This document shows, piece by piece, positions 16,202 through 25,328 of a stretch of DNA of 37,038 nucleotides. Under the pieces are notes generated by a model. It had not been told where the DNA came from, did no database searches, and saw only the letters and a program-made list of their open reading frames with translations. Made by a program: the position numbers and the translations under genes. The stretch lies in contig JAMONM010000059.1 in NCBI GenBank assembly GCA_027065825.1, forward strand, positions 1 through 37,038, in the 5' to 3' direction. Within the stretch, counting starts at the first letter, position 1. Each line of letters starts with the position of its first letter. Source of the DNA: Campylobacterales bacterium. GTDB taxonomy: Bacteria; Campylobacterota; Campylobacteria; Campylobacterales; Nitratiruptoraceae.

Positions 16202-17694
16202 TTTCCGTCCTTTCGTCTGATTTCTGCGTAGATCCCGTAGAGCATAACGGTTATCATGGGAAACAAAGAGGCAAAAGCGATCAGTCCAAAACCGTCTATT
16301 AGAGGATCCCGGCCTTCAATATTCTGCGCCAGCCCCAATCCCAAAGCGGCAACGAGCGGAACGGTGACGGTCGAGGTTGTCACGCCGCCGCTGTCGTAAG
16401 CTATGGGAACGATATATTTGGGGGCAAAATATGTTATAAAAATCACCGCCACATAGCCGACGATTATATAATAGTGCAACTCCCCGCCGGTTACGATCCT
16501 GTACGCTCCCAGAGCAATTCCTATCGCCACTCCCATAGCCACGAAGAATCTCAAAAGCAAAGAGTTTATTCTGCCCGAACTTACCTCCTGGGCTTTTATC
16601 GCAACCGCCAAAAGCGCTGGTTCGGCCATCGTGGTGGAAAAACCTATCAAAAAGGCAAAGAGATAGATCAGCCATAAACTGCCGGTTGAAGTAAGCTGAA
16701 AAGCCAGAGTCTCTCCGATTGGAAAGAGTCCGGTCTCAAGTCCTACGATAAAAGCGTACAGACCCAAAATAACGAGAAAGACCCCCAAAAGCACTCTTTT
16801 TATGTGGGGGAGAGGTTTTTTGATGACCCCGTACTGGAAAAAGGCTATAACGGCCAAAATAGGCAAAACGTCCTTGATTACCGCCACCAGATCGAGAAAT
16901 ATCTTTTTTAATTCGAACCTGCTCTCGCTTATAATCTCCTCTTTCGCTGCAACGGCCAGATCTTTGGCTATCTCCACCGTTTCTCCTTGAAAAAACTGGG
17001 CCGCAATTCCGTAGATCTGAACAAAAATCATCGGAGTAAGCGAGGCAAAAGCAATCAACCCAAAACCGTCAATAACGGGATTTCTACCCTTTATACTCGA
17101 AGCCAGTCCGATACCCAAAGCCGCCACCAGAGGAACGGTAACGGTCGAGGTGGTTACACCTCCGCTGTCGTAGGCGAGCCCTACTATCTCTTTGGGTGCG
17201 AAAAAAGTAATGGCTACTACGATCACGTATCCCAAGATTATATAATAGTGTATCGGATGTCCCAAAACTATCCTCAGCACCCCCAAGGCAATGGCGAAAC
17301 CGACTGAAAAAGCGACCGTCAATCTAAGAAAAAACGCGTCTATTCTACCGTGACTGATAGTTTCGGCCTTGTTCGCGACCGCTATAAGAGCAGGTTCGGC
17401 CACCGTAGTGGAAAACCCTATCAAAAAAGCGAAAAAGAGGAGCCAAAAAAGACTACCTTTTTTGGCAAACTCAACGGCCAGATTCTCTCCGGCCGGAAAA
17501 ATACCCAGCTCCAGTCCCCTAATAAACAGAGCCAGTCCCAAAGCCACAACGATCAAACCCAGAGAAATTATCGCAAAATCCTCTGGCACTTCGCCTATGA
17601 CGAATATCTGAAAAAAAGCTATCACTCCCACTATAGGAGCCAGATCCCTAAAGGAGTCTTTTAAATCTTTTATAAAAACGGAAACTGCGCCCAT
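16198..17694 (-). CDS. DUF1538 family integral membrane protein, putative transporter
   Basis: A 498-residue membrane protein with a clear internal duplication. Each half (about 1-235 and 262-492) contains GFSTT(V/M)AEPAL (93-103; 351-361) and the identical block [20 protein letters not shown] (starting at 175 and 433), plus an [11 protein letters not shown] segment. About 12 or more hydrophobic helices are evident. The inverted or tandem two-repeat build and polar motifs inside membrane segments are typical of transporters, but DUF1538 has no known substrate that I can name. A hydrophilic linker (about 238-262) joins the halves. Upstream is a TATAAT box. It forms an operon with P-II-like and CBS-pair genes downstream, suggesting a transporter gated by nucleotide-binding regulators. 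Confidence 0.88.
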   Translation of the reverse strand: MGAVSVFIKDLKDSFRDLAPIVGVIAFFQIFVIGEVPEDFAIISLGLIVVALGLALFIRGLELGIFPAGENLAVEFAKKGSLFWLLFFAFLIGFSTTVAEPALIAVANKAETISHGRIDAFFLRLTVAFSVGFAIALGVLRIVLGHPIHYYIILGYVIVVAITFFAPKEIVGLAYDSGGVTTSTVTVPLVAALGIGLASSIKGRNPVIDGFGLIAFASLTPMIFVQIYGIAAQFFQGETVEIAKDLAVAAKEEIISESRFELKKIFLDLVAVIKDVLPILAVIAFFQYGVIKKPLPHIKRVLLGVFLVILGLYAFIVGLETGLFPIGETLAFQLTSTGSLWLIYLFAFLIGFSTTMAEPALLAVAIKAQEVSSGRINSLLLRFFVAMGVAIGIALGAYRIVTGGELHYYIIVGYVAVIFITYFAPKYIVPIAYDSGGVTTSTVTVPLVAALGLGLAQNIEGRDPLIDGFGLIAFASLFPMITVMLYGIYAEIRRKDGK

Positions 17695-17722
17695 TACCTG
17701 CCCAAAACAAATCTTTTTCTCG

Positions 17723-17728
17723 ATTATA
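17723..17728 (-). promoter_or_regulatory. -10 box of the DUF1538 operon
   Basis: A perfect TATAAT on the minus strand, about 30 bases upstream of the DUF1538 start. No consensus -35 is present at 17-18 bases (CTCCAA), but AT-rich upstream tracts fit Campylobacterota promoters. Confidence 0.55.
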
Positions 17729-17803
17729 ACTTTAAAAGGCGAGTTTTGGAGGAGAATTTAAAAAAAAGCGAAGAAAAAAAAAGAAGAGTTGAAAAATAGT
17801 TAC

Positions 17804-17827
17804 GGAAAGAGGTTATACCCTCTCTCC
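17804..17827 (-). terminator. terminator overlapping the end of clpB
   Basis: Read on the minus strand, GGAGAGAGG pairs with CCTCTTTCC (9 pairs including one G-U) around a 6-base loop that holds the clpB stop codon. A short T-run (ATTTTTC) follows about 8 bases later. It probably ends the clpB transcript. Confidence 0.6.
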
Positions 17828-20398
17828 GTTGACGATAACCACCACCTCGTCACCCTCGGCTTCGAAAAGGACTGAATCGCCCTCTTTGACCTTCTCTTCG
17901 AGGATCAACTCCGCCAGTCTGTCCTCTACCAGTTCGTATAGCGCTCTTTTTAGAGGTCTGGCGCCGTATACCGGATCAAAGCCGGCTTTGGCTATAAGTT
18001 TTTTGGCGCTTTCGCTCAGCTCTATCTGGATATCTCTCTCTTTTAGCTTGTTCTTGATTCCTTCGAACATGATATCAACTATTTTAACTATTTCGGACTC
18101 TCCCAGCGGATTGAATATCACTATATCGTCCAGCCTGTTCAAAAATTCGGGTTTGAAATATCTTTTTAGTTCGTCTTTTACCGCTTTTTCTCTGTCGGCG
18201 GGATCTCTAAACTCCATAATCTTGTCGCTGGCGATATTGCTGGTCATGATGATAATGGTATTCCTAAAATCTACTGTAACGCCTTTGTTGTCGGTAAGCC
18301 TACCGTCATCCAGAACCTGCAGCAAAATATTGAACACGTCCGGATGAGCTTTTTCTATCTCGTCGAACAAAACGACGCTATAGGGCTTTCTTCTGACCGC
18401 TTCGGTAAGCTGGCCTCCCTCTTCGTAACCAACATATCCCGGAGGCGCTCCAACCAGTCTCGAAACGGCATGTTTTTCCATATATTCGCTCATATCGATC
18501 CTGATCAGAGCCTTTTCGGTATCGAAGAGAAACTTGGCCAAAGTTTTAGCCGTTTGTGTCTTACCTACGCCGGTAGGGCCAAGGAACATGAAGCTTCCTA
18601 TTGGCCTGTTGGGTTCGCTTAATCCGGCCTTATTTCTCTTGATCGCTCTTGAAACCGCCTTTATCGCCTCATCTTGACCGACAACATATTTTCTCAGCTC
18701 ATCTTCCACATGCAAAATCTTCTCTTTTTCGCTCTGCAACATCTTAGTTACCGGTATTCCGGTCCATTTGCTCACAATGGCAGCAATCATCTCTTCATCA
18801 ACGGCGTTTCTAAGCAGCGTTCCGGCCTCTTGCATCCTTTGCCACTGATCGTTGAGCTCTTTCAATTTGTTTTCGAGCTGGGGAATCTGTCCATACTCGA
18901 TCTCGGCCGCCTTGTTGTAATCGCCTTCTCTCTTAGCGCGTTCCGCTTCGACCCGTTTTTTCTCAATCTCCTCTTTTATTTTGGCGATCTCTTTAAATAC
19001 CCTCTTTTCGTTTTCGAACTGAGTTTCGAGCTCTCTCTTTTTCTCCTCTAGATCGGCCAGCTCTTTTTCTATCTCCTTTAGCCGCTCCTCGTTCTTTTTG
19101 CTCTTTTCCATCATCAGAGCCTCTTTCTCCACAAGCAGCTGCTGAATCTCCCTCTTTATCTTGGAAAGCTCGAAAGGCTCGGACTCTATCTGCATCTTCA
19201 GTTCCGCGGCGGCCTCATCTATCAAGTCGATCGCCTTATCCGGCAGATATCTGTCGGTAATATATCTCGCACTCAACTTGGCGGCGGCGACCAAAGCACT
19301 GTCTAGAATCTGAACGTTGTGATGCGCTTCGAGTCTTTCCTTCAATCCTCTGAGAATCTGAAGAGCTTCGTTTATGGAAGGCTCTTCCACTTTTACGGGC
19401 TGGAATCTTCTTTGCAAAGCCGCGTCTTTTTCGAAATATTTTCTATATTCTTTCAAAGTAGTGGCGCCTATTGTATGCAGCTCGCCCCTCGCAAGAGCCG
19501 GCTTGAGAATATTGGCCGCGTCCATACTGCCTTCGCTGGCTCCGGCGCCCACTATGGTATGAATCTCGTCAATAAAAAGGATAATGTCGCCGCTCTGTTT
19601 AACCTCGTCCACTACCGCCTTTAATCTATCTTCGAACTCTCCCCTATATTTGGCGCCGGCTATCAAGGCGGTCATATCCAGAGCCACCACTCTCTTGTTC
19701 TGCAAAGAGATAGGAACCTCTTTATTGACTATCCTCTGGGCCAGTCCCTCTACGATTGCGGTTTTACCGACTCCCGGCTCTCCCAAAAGAATCGGATTGT
19801 TTTTAGTTTTTCTAATAAGAATCTGCATGACCCTGTGAATCTCTTCGTCCCGTCCGATAACTGGATCGAGCTCTCCATCCGCAGCTTTTTTGGTCAGATC
19901 TATACCGTATTTCTCCAACGCCTCCAAAGTCTCGTCTGCGGTCTGTTTATCTATCTTTTTTCCACCCCTGATCGCCTCAAGGCTCTTTTTCAGCTCGAAC
20001 AGATCAACATATTTGCCCAATACCTCTTTGAATACCGGATCGTCTATATTGGCTTCGATCCATGTATCCACGGCAAGATAGCTATCGCCGTTTTTTACCA
20101 TCAAGCCTTCGGCTTTTTGCAGACTCTCGGCGAGATTTCTGGAAATTTTTATACTCTCTTTGGTAACGCCCGAAGATTTCGGCAGTTTGTCCGCCGCGCT
20201 TTTTGCTTCCAGCTCGATCGGAGCCTTGTCTATACCCATCTTGTTCAGCGCCTGGTTCAAAATCGATGCGGAGTCGGTCAACAGCGCCCATAACATATGA
20301 GCTACGTCAACTTCTGGATTTTTATTATGTAGAGCCAGACTCACGGCCGAATCGATGGTTTCGGTCATTTTGTGAGTTAATTTTTCCAAAATGTTCAT
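17813..20398 (-). CDS. clpB: disaggregase chaperone ClpB
   Basis: Hexameric AAA+ chaperone that pulls proteins out of aggregates together with DnaK. The start is set at the ATG at 20398 ([11 protein letters not shown]), not the in-frame codon at 20437, because AAAGGAG lies just upstream and the promoter -10 box occupies 20429-20434. That gives 861 residues, the normal length. Order: N-terminal Clp repeat domain (1-145), first AAA+ module with Walker A GEPGVGKT (206-213), a long coiled-coil M domain rich in Glu/Lys/Arg (about 400-525), and a second AAA+ module with GPTGVGKT near residue 600 and [14 protein letters not shown]. No ClpP-binding loop is expected in ClpB. Confidence 0.97.
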   Translation of the reverse strand: MNILEKLTHKMTETIDSAVSLALHNKNPEVDVAHMLWALLTDSASILNQALNKMGIDKAPIELEAKSAADKLPKSSGVTKESIKISRNLAESLQKAEGLMVKNGDSYLAVDTWIEANIDDPVFKEVLGKYVDLFELKKSLEAIRGGKKIDKQTADETLEALEKYGIDLTKKAADGELDPVIGRDEEIHRVMQILIRKTKNNPILLGEPGVGKTAIVEGLAQRIVNKEVPISLQNKRVVALDMTALIAGAKYRGEFEDRLKAVVDEVKQSGDIILFIDEIHTIVGAGASEGSMDAANILKPALARGELHTIGATTLKEYRKYFEKDAALQRRFQPVKVEEPSINEALQILRGLKERLEAHHNVQILDSALVAAAKLSARYITDRYLPDKAIDLIDEAAAELKMQIESEPFELSKIKREIQQLLVEKEALMMEKSKKNEERLKEIEKELADLEEKKRELETQFENEKRVFKEIAKIKEEIEKKRVEAERAKREGDYNKAAEIEYGQIPQLENKLKELNDQWQRMQEAGTLLRNAVDEEMIAAIVSKWTGIPVTKMLQSEKEKILHVEDELRKYVVGQDEAIKAVSRAIKRNKAGLSEPNRPIGSFMFLGPTGVGKTQTAKTLAKFLFDTEKALIRIDMSEYMEKHAVSRLVGAPPGYVGYEEGGQLTEAVRRKPYSVVLFDEIEKAHPDVFNILLQVLDDGRLTDNKGVTVDFRNTIIIMTSNIASDKIMEFRDPADREKAVKDELKRYFKPEFLNRLDDIVIFNPLGESEIVKIVDIMFEGIKNKLKERDIQIELSESAKKLIAKAGFDPVYGARPLKRALYELVEDRLAELILEEKVKEGDSVLFEAEGDEVVVIVNGERV

Positions 20399-20428
20399 TT
20401 GGACTCCTTTGTTTCTTAGTTTTGCGTT

Positions 20429-20458
20429 ATTATACAACTTTAGTCGACTTATGTCAAG
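20429..20458 (-). promoter_or_regulatory. clpB sigma-70 promoter with overlapping HAIR-like HspR site
   Basis: On the minus strand the -35 is a perfect TTGACA (20452-20457) and the -10 a perfect TATAAT (20429-20434) with a 17-base spacer. Overlapping the -35 and spacer is CTTGACA-N7-ACTAAAG (20438-20458), which matches 11 of 14 bases of the HAIR operator CTTGAGT-N7-ACTCAAG with exact spacing. HspR is known to repress chaperone genes through HAIR sites in Campylobacter and Helicobacter; binding here would block RNA polymerase. The transcript would start about 24 bases before the clpB ATG. Confidence 0.75.
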
Positions 20459-20488
20459 TTTATTTAGCTTTATTCTTATAATAAACTT
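20456..20488. repeat. inverted repeat in the clpB/ctpA intergenic region
   Basis: AAGTTTATT at 20456-20464 is perfectly repeated in inverse at 20480-20488 (AATAAACTT), with 15 bases between. It begins inside the clpB -35 region and could be an additional operator or a chance AT-rich pair. Confidence 0.4.
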
Positions 20489-20582
20489 AAAAGAGGATCT
20501 TTTTTATCTCTAAATGTGAAGTTTTGAAGCCCTTTTTTATATAAAACTTATAGAGTTTAGCCTATTTTTAACAATTTTTAAA

Positions 20583-20588
20583 TATAAT
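20583..20588 (+). promoter_or_regulatory. -10 box of the ctpA-pur operon
   Basis: TATAAT preceded by periodic T-tracts (TTTTTAACAATTTTTAAA) and no consensus -35, the usual Campylobacterota sigma-70 pattern. It lies 42 bases before ctpA, the first gene of the operon. Confidence 0.6.
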
Positions 20589-20629
20589 CGTTTTGCCTTT
20601 TATTAATCTGGATTTAGAGGTTGCTATAG

Positions 20630-21967
20630 ATGATAAAAATGAGATATCTTACCGCGGGATTCGTAACGAGCGCCATATTGGCATATACGCTCTTTCAGAG
20701 CGATCTTTACGCTAAAAGCAACGAAGATTTAAACATCACTTCAAGACTTCAGGCTATCGCCAAATTTACGAAAGTGGTCGGGACCGTCGAAAAATATTAC
20801 GTGGATCCTCTCAATATCGAGGAGATTATAGACAAAGCCATAGCCGGGCTTTTAAGCAATCTGGACGCCCATTCCTCGTTTTTGGACAAAACCCACTTTA
20901 AAGAGTTAAAAATTCAGACCGAAGGAGAGTTCGGAGGTCTCGGAATAACGGTTGGAATACGCGACGGAGCGCTGACGGTCATAGCCCCGATCGAAGGGAC
21001 GCCGGCCGACAAAGCCGGTCTAAAAGCGGGCGATATCATTCTAAAAATCGACAACAAATCGACTATCGATATGACTCTGGACGAGGCGGTCAGCCTCATG
21101 CGCGGCAAACCCGGAACCAAGATAACTCTGACTATAGTAAGAAAGGGCGAACCGAAACCTCTAAAAGTGGAAATAGTTCGAGACATAATCAAGATCGATT
21201 CGGTCTATTCCAAGCATATAATCAACGAAGACATTCTCTATCTTAGAGTTGTTTCTTTCGATAAAAAAGTGGTAAGCGAAATCAAAAAATATATAAAAGA
21301 GAACGAAAAAAACACTAAAGGAATCATATTAGATCTCAGGAACAATCCGGGCGGTCTACTGGATCAGGCCGTAGGACTGGTAGACCTATTCGTGGACAAA
21401 GGCGTTATAGTCTCCCAAAAAGGGAGAATAGAATCTGAAAACAGAGTTTACAAAGCCAAACGGGCCGGCACCTATAAAAATATCCCCCTCGTGGTTCTCG
21501 TTAACGGAGGAAGTGCCAGCGCCAGCGAAATTGTCAGCGGATCTTTGCAAGATCACAAAAGAGCCATAGTGGTAGGTGAGAAGACTTTCGGCAAAGGAAG
21601 CGTCCAGGTAATTTTGCCGATAGACAAAGAGGAAGCGATCAAACTTACGATCGCCAGATACTATCTCCCCAGCGGCAGAACTATACAGGCGTTGGGAGTA
21701 ACTCCTGATATTACGGTACATCCCGGAGAGCTTAAAATTCACGAGGACGAGTTCGCTTTAAAAGAGGCCGAACTCAAACAGCATCTCAAAAATGAATTGG
21801 AAAAACTGGAAAACAAAGAGGAAAAAAGCCAAAACAAAGAGGAAAAAGCCAAAGATGAAAATAAAAACGGACTCATAACGGAAAAAGAGCTAAACAAAGA
21901 CGCCCAACTCAAAGAGGCGGCAGATATTTTAAAAGCTTTAATTATCATAAAATCTGACAAAGGATGA
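20630..21967 (+). CDS. ctpA: carboxy-terminal processing protease CtpA (S41)
   Basis: Periplasmic serine protease of 445 residues that trims or degrades envelope proteins. An N-terminal signal/anchor is at about 8-28 (ending LYAKS). A PDZ domain covers about 95-180 (GGLGITVGI, then [12 protein letters not shown]), and the S41 catalytic core follows. The Ser/Lys dyad is probably Ser297 in GGSASASE and Lys322 in GEKTFGKGS, 25 residues apart as in E. coli Prc. The tail after about residue 380 is highly charged (Lys/Glu) and contains a short tandem repeat. A second ATG at 20639 is an equally possible start. The stop overlaps purC as ATGA, so a protease leads an otherwise purine operon, an order I also remember from Campylobacter. 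Confidence 0.93.
   Translation: MIKMRYLTAGFVTSAILAYTLFQSDLYAKSNEDLNITSRLQAIAKFTKVVGTVEKYYVDPLNIEEIIDKAIAGLLSNLDAHSSFLDKTHFKELKIQTEGEFGGLGITVGIRDGALTVIAPIEGTPADKAGLKAGDIILKIDNKSTIDMTLDEAVSLMRGKPGTKITLTIVRKGEPKPLKVEIVRDIIKIDSVYSKHIINEDILYLRVVSFDKKVVSEIKKYIKENEKNTKGIILDLRNNPGGLLDQAVGLVDLFVDKGVIVSQKGRIESENRVYKAKRAGTYKNIPLVVLVNGGSASASEIVSGSLQDHKRAIVVGEKTFGKGSVQVILPIDKEEAIKLTIARYYLPSGRTIQALGVTPDITVHPGELKIHEDEFALKEAELKQHLKNELEKLENKEEKSQNKEEKAKDENKNGLITEKELNKDAQLKEAADILKALIIIKSDKG
21812..21852 (+). repeat. 21-base tandem repeat in the ctpA tail
   Basis: Two near-identical 21-base units beginning AACAAAGAGGAAAAA (at 21812 and 21833) encode NKEEKSQ and NKEEKAK. They keep the reading frame and lengthen the charged C-terminal tail. 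Confidence 0.7.
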
Positions 21968-22677
21968 AAATGAAAAAAGATCTGCTCTACGAGGGAAAAG
22001 GCAAAAAGATCTTCGCCACTGATCGGGAAGATTTTCTAATAGCACAGTTCAAAGACGATCTGACGGCGTTCGACGCTGCGAAAAAAGGGTTTGAAAAAGG
22101 CAAAGGCGCCCTTAATTGCCAGATTAGCGCCCAACTGTTCGAACTTTTGGAAAAAAACGGTGTACCCACCCACTACGTAAAGAAGCTTAGCGAAAACGAG
22201 ATGCTTATAAAAAGAGCGGAAATGATCCCAATAGAGGTGGTGGTCCGAAACATCGCCACGGGCTCCTTGACTAAAAGACTCGGCATTCCCGACGGAACCG
22301 TACTGCCTTTTACGCTTGTGGAGTTTTATTATAAAAACGACGATCTGCACGATCCGATTATCAACGACGAACACGCCATGATACTCGAGTTGGCCCAAAA
22401 CGAAGCCGAACTGGAGGAGTTAAAGAGACTCGGACGAGAGGTTAACGCGATATTAAAGCCCTTTTTCGACGGTCGCGACCTGATTTTGGTTGATTTCAAA
22501 CTGGAATTTGGGAAAGACCGCACCGGCAAAATCATCCTGGCCGACGAAATCAGCCCCGATAGCTGCAGATTCTGGGATAAAAACACCGGCGAAAAACTGG
22601 ACAAGGATAGATTCAGGCAGGATTTGGGAAACGTAAAGGTCGCCTACGAAGAGGTGCTAAAAAGAGTTTTACAATAA
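21964..22677 (+). CDS. purC: SAICAR synthetase PurC
   Basis: Joins CAIR and aspartate with ATP to make SAICAR in purine synthesis. At 237 residues it is the normal bacterial size. Visible motifs: [13 protein letters not shown] (ATP-binding start), [21 protein letters not shown] and the C-terminal [14 protein letters not shown]. Starts at 21964 ([14 protein letters not shown]) or the ATG six bases later; both are compatible with coupling to ctpA. purS follows after 10 bases. Confidence 0.97.
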   Translation: MKMKKDLLYEGKGKKIFATDREDFLIAQFKDDLTAFDAAKKGFEKGKGALNCQISAQLFELLEKNGVPTHYVKKLSENEMLIKRAEMIPIEVVVRNIATGSLTKRLGIPDGTVLPFTLVEFYYKNDDLHDPIINDEHAMILELAQNEAELEELKRLGREVNAILKPFFDGRDLILVDFKLEFGKDRTGKIILADEISPDSCRFWDKNTGEKLDKDRFRQDLGNVKVAYEEVLKRVLQ

Positions 22678-22687
22678 AGGGAGGCTC

Positions 22688-22930
22688 ATGAGAGCAATAG
22701 TGGATATTTATCTAAAACCGGGAGTACTGGATCCTCAGGGAAAAGCTGTTCATCACGCACTCGAATCGCTGGGTTTTGACGAAGTCAAAGAGGTAAGGGT
22801 CGGTAAACAGATCCAGTTGACGATCGACGAAAACGACGAAGCAAAAGCGAAAGAGAGAGTCAAGCAGATGTGCGAAACTCTACTGGCCAATACGGTCATA
22901 GAAGATTACAAGATCGAGATTGTGCAATGA
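22688..22930 (+). CDS. purS: FGAM synthase subunit PurS
   Basis: Small structural subunit of 80 residues that bridges PurQ and PurL and helps pass ammonia between them. The sequence MRAIVDIYLKPGVLDPQGKAV and the following ALESLGFDEVKEVRVGKQI pattern are typical of PurS. An AAAGGGAGG ribosome site precedes it. The stop overlaps the purQ start as ATGA, so the two subunits are made together. Confidence 0.96.
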   Translation: MRAIVDIYLKPGVLDPQGKAVHHALESLGFDEVKEVRVGKQIQLTIDENDEAKAKERVKQMCETLLANTVIEDYKIEIVQ

Positions 22931-23598
22931 ATGTGGCGATCCTCAGATTTCCCGGAACCAACTGCGAATTCGATACCGAATACGCCTTTAAAAAGATAGG
23001 TGCCAAAACCTCCATAATCTGGCACAAAAGCGAAGAGCTGCCAAAAAACTGCGATCTGGTAGTCGTTCCAGGAGGATTTAGTTACGGCGACTATCTAAGA
23101 AGCGGCGCTATCGCGAGATTCAGTCCCGTAATGAGGGCGGTCAGGGACTTCGCAAAAAAAGGCGGCATGGTACTAGGGATCTGTAACGGATTTCAGATAC
23201 TTCTTGAATCCCATCTTCTGCCAGGCGCAATGAAAAGAAACGAAAATCTCCATTTCGTATCGAAATTTCAGTACATAAAAGTGATCTCTTCAAACAATCC
23301 TTTTTTAAAAAATCTAAACGAGGGAGATATTTTAAATATTCCCATAGCGCATGCCGAAGGGAACTACTATATAGATTCCGAACGGCTCGAGAGGATGTAC
23401 GACAACGATCAAATAATATTGAAATATTGCAACAAAGATGGCAACTACGACAATCCCAACGGATCAGTTGACGCAATTGCCGGTATATGCAACGAAAACA
23501 GAAACGTTTTCGGTCTGATGCCCCATCCGGAAAGAGCCTGCGAAAAGATCCTCGGAAGCGAAGACGGAATAAAAATGATTAAAGGATTCGCATATTAA
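22927..23598 (+). CDS. purQ: FGAM synthase glutaminase subunit PurQ
   Basis: Class I glutamine amidotransferase of 223 residues supplying ammonia to PurL. Start set at the ATGA overlap with purS, giving MNVAILRFPGTNCEFDTE, the usual N-terminus; the frame is open further upstream but that part overlaps purS. Catalytic Cys86 lies in GICNGFQILLE, and the His-Glu pair is in the C-terminal LMPHPERA. The stop TAA overlaps by one base the proposed ATT start of the next gene. Confidence 0.97.
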   Translation: MNVAILRFPGTNCEFDTEYAFKKIGAKTSIIWHKSEELPKNCDLVVVPGGFSYGDYLRSGAIARFSPVMRAVRDFAKKGGMVLGICNGFQILLESHLLPGAMKRNENLHFVSKFQYIKVISSNNPFLKNLNEGDILNIPIAHAEGNYYIDSERLERMYDNDQIILKYCNKDGNYDNPNGSVDAIAGICNENRNVFGLMPHPERACEKILGSEDGIKMIKGFAY

Positions 23599-24655
23599 AG
23601 GAGTACTAAAAACACTCGCCGCAGCGGTACTTGCATGCCTCTGCGCCTATGCCCAAAGCGAGGGAGAGGTATATATATCCTACAAAGAGTTTCCGAAAAA
23701 AATCTACAAAAACGAAATTTTCTCTATAAAACTGAAACTGGTTATCACCGAAGAGTTCGACGAGATAGAGTTTCTAAAAAGCGGCCACAAAAACGTAAAA
23801 GTTTTGGATATAGACGAACCTTACGTCAAAGACGGGCCGTATATTTACAAAAAAATTTATTTAAAAGCCCTTGGTCGATCTCTCAAAACACCCGATATTA
23901 CCGTCATAGCCTACAAAGATTACAAAGAGGTGGCAAACGGCTTTATAGGCGGTAAAAACGTAAATACCATCAAACTGAATCCTCCCAAGGACTTTTGCGG
24001 CGTATTGGCAAGATCGTTGAACGTAGAGGAGTTTCAGGCGGCCCAGTACGATTTAGAAAACAATCTGATCGTAATTAAAATTTCGGGTTACGGCGCCAAT
24101 TTGGAAGATTTCAACATTCCTTTCGCAAAAAAACAGGGTATAGAGGATTTCGACTCTTCCAATCTGGCCTATAAAATGACCTATTACGCCATAATACCGG
24201 CATACCACAAAAATTTCAGATTCTCATATTTCGATCTCAAACGTAACCGTTTCGCACATTATGCTCATCCGATTAAAGTAAGAGACGAGACGGTAAGCAC
24301 GCAGTCCGATATAAAACCTACAGAAGGAGGGCACAAGGTTTTAAAAATCGCGATCGCTCTCTCCGCCGGCGCACTGTTTTTGATTATTTTCTTTTTTAAA
24401 AGATCCTGGTCTATCTTCTTTCTATCCATGGCGAGCCTGTTGTACGGTCTTTATCTTTTGATACCCGTAAAAGAGGTTTGTATTCAAAAAAACGCAAAAG
24501 TGAGGCTTTTGCCCACTCAAAACAGCACGATTTTTTTCATAACCACACAGAGTTTTAAAACAAAGCTTTTAAATTCCCGTAACGGTTACGTAAAAATCGA
24601 GCTTCCAAACGGAAAAATAGGATGGGTCAAAAATGAACATATCTGCAAAAATTAG
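23594..24655 (+). CDS. periplasmic/membrane protein with C-terminal SH3-like domain (probable AUU start)
   Basis: Conserved-context protein between purQ and plsC; I recall a periplasmic protein (Cj0515) in the same place in Campylobacter jejuni. No ATG, GTG or TTG precedes the first domain: the first usual start (TTG at 23804) would remove a convincing signal peptide. Beginning at ATT 23594 gives 353 residues with KGVLKTLAAAVLACLCAYA followed by QSEG (signal peptidase site after AYA). A beta-rich region (about 25-235) resembles BatD-type oxygen-tolerance or Ig-like folds but is not securely assigned. Two adjacent membrane helices follow (about 250-295), then a C-terminal SH3b-like segment (NAKVRLLPTQNST ... 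GYVKIELPNGKIGWVKNEHI). AAAGGA lies 7 bases before the ATT. Function unknown; an envelope role is likely. Confidence 0.75.
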   Translation: MKGVLKTLAAAVLACLCAYAQSEGEVYISYKEFPKKIYKNEIFSIKLKLVITEEFDEIEFLKSGHKNVKVLDIDEPYVKDGPYIYKKIYLKALGRSLKTPDITVIAYKDYKEVANGFIGGKNVNTIKLNPPKDFCGVLARSLNVEEFQAAQYDLENNLIVIKISGYGANLEDFNIPFAKKQGIEDFDSSNLAYKMTYYAIIPAYHKNFRFSYFDLKRNRFAHYAHPIKVRDETVSTQSDIKPTEGGHKVLKIAIALSAGALFLIIFFFKRSWSIFFLSMASLLYGLYLLIPVKEVCIQKNAKVRLLPTQNSTIFFITTQSFKTKLLNSRNGYVKIELPNGKIGWVKNEHICKN

Positions 24656-25328
24656 AGGTTTCTATGCTGCCGTCGTTATCATCGTAATGGTAACGTTAAA
24701 TATTTTCGCCTTTTTACTCTTTCCAAAAAGCAGCTACAAATCGATCAAAAGATTTTTTACGCGAACGATCCTGAAGCTAATTGGCGTGAAAGTGCTGATT
24801 GAAAACAAGCCCGATCCAGAGGCGAAAATGTTGATTATGAACCACTCTAGTTTCATCGACATTCCGATAATCGAAGCCGTCTACCCCAATGACATGGTAT
24901 GGATTGCGAAAAAGGAGCTGTTCGATACTCCGTTTTTCGGACTTTTACTGAAACTTCCCGAAAACATCAGACTCGACAGGGAGGACAGAAAATCTATAGT
25001 TCATCTTTTGAAAGAGTCGAAAAAAAAGTCTCAAACAAAAACGATAGCCATATTTCCCGAAGGAACCAGAGCGAGAGGGGATAAGCTGCTTCCGTTTAAG
25101 CCGGGAGCCAAAATTATAGCCGAAAAACTATCCATAAAGGTCCAACCGGTCCTGATAGTGTGTGCCAGAGCACGATTCGACAGCAAAAAGCTGGAGCTAA
25201 ATCCCGGAACCGTAAAAGTTATCTATATGGACTCTTTCCATCCCGATTCACAAAAGGAGTGGCTAAAAGAGCTCAGAGACTCTATGCAAAAGCTTTTAGA
25301 GGAAGAAAAAAGAAAGCTATGCCCCTGA
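24633..25328 (+). CDS. plsC: 1-acyl-sn-glycerol-3-phosphate acyltransferase
   Basis: Inner-membrane enzyme that acylates lysophosphatidic acid to phosphatidic acid. Of 231 residues, one hydrophobic helix is at about 11-30. The catalytic His71-x4-Asp76 is in NHSSFIDIP, and the glycerophosphate-binding FPEGTRARGD is at 141-150. It overlaps the preceding gene by 23 bases and ends in a 12-base tail-to-tail overlap with the ABC ATPase. Length is typical of PlsC. Confidence 0.93.
   Translation: MNISAKIRGFYAAVVIIVMVTLNIFAFLLFPKSSYKSIKRFFTRTILKLIGVKVLIENKPDPEAKMLIMNHSSFIDIPIIEAVYPNDMVWIAKKELFDTPFFGLLLKLPENIRLDREDRKSIVHLLKESKKKSQTKTIAIFPEGTRARGDKLLPFKPGAKIIAEKLSIKVQPVLIVCARARFDSKKLELNPGTVKVIYMDSFHPDSQKEWLKELRDSMQKLLEEEKRKLCP

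Noticed and set aside
17813-20437. clpB starting at 20437 with 13 extra residues
   Set aside because: That codon would lie upstream of the -10 box of the promoter; the ATG at 20398 has an AAAGGAG site and the normal ClpB N-terminus.
22870-22926. An upstream extension of purQ
   Set aside because: It overlaps purS in another frame and lacks the PurQ pattern; the ATGA overlap gives the usual MNVAILRFPGTN start.
23804-24655. A 283-residue protein starting at TTG 23804
   Set aside because: The same frame upstream encodes a good signal peptide and the start of the domain; no ribosome site precedes the TTG.
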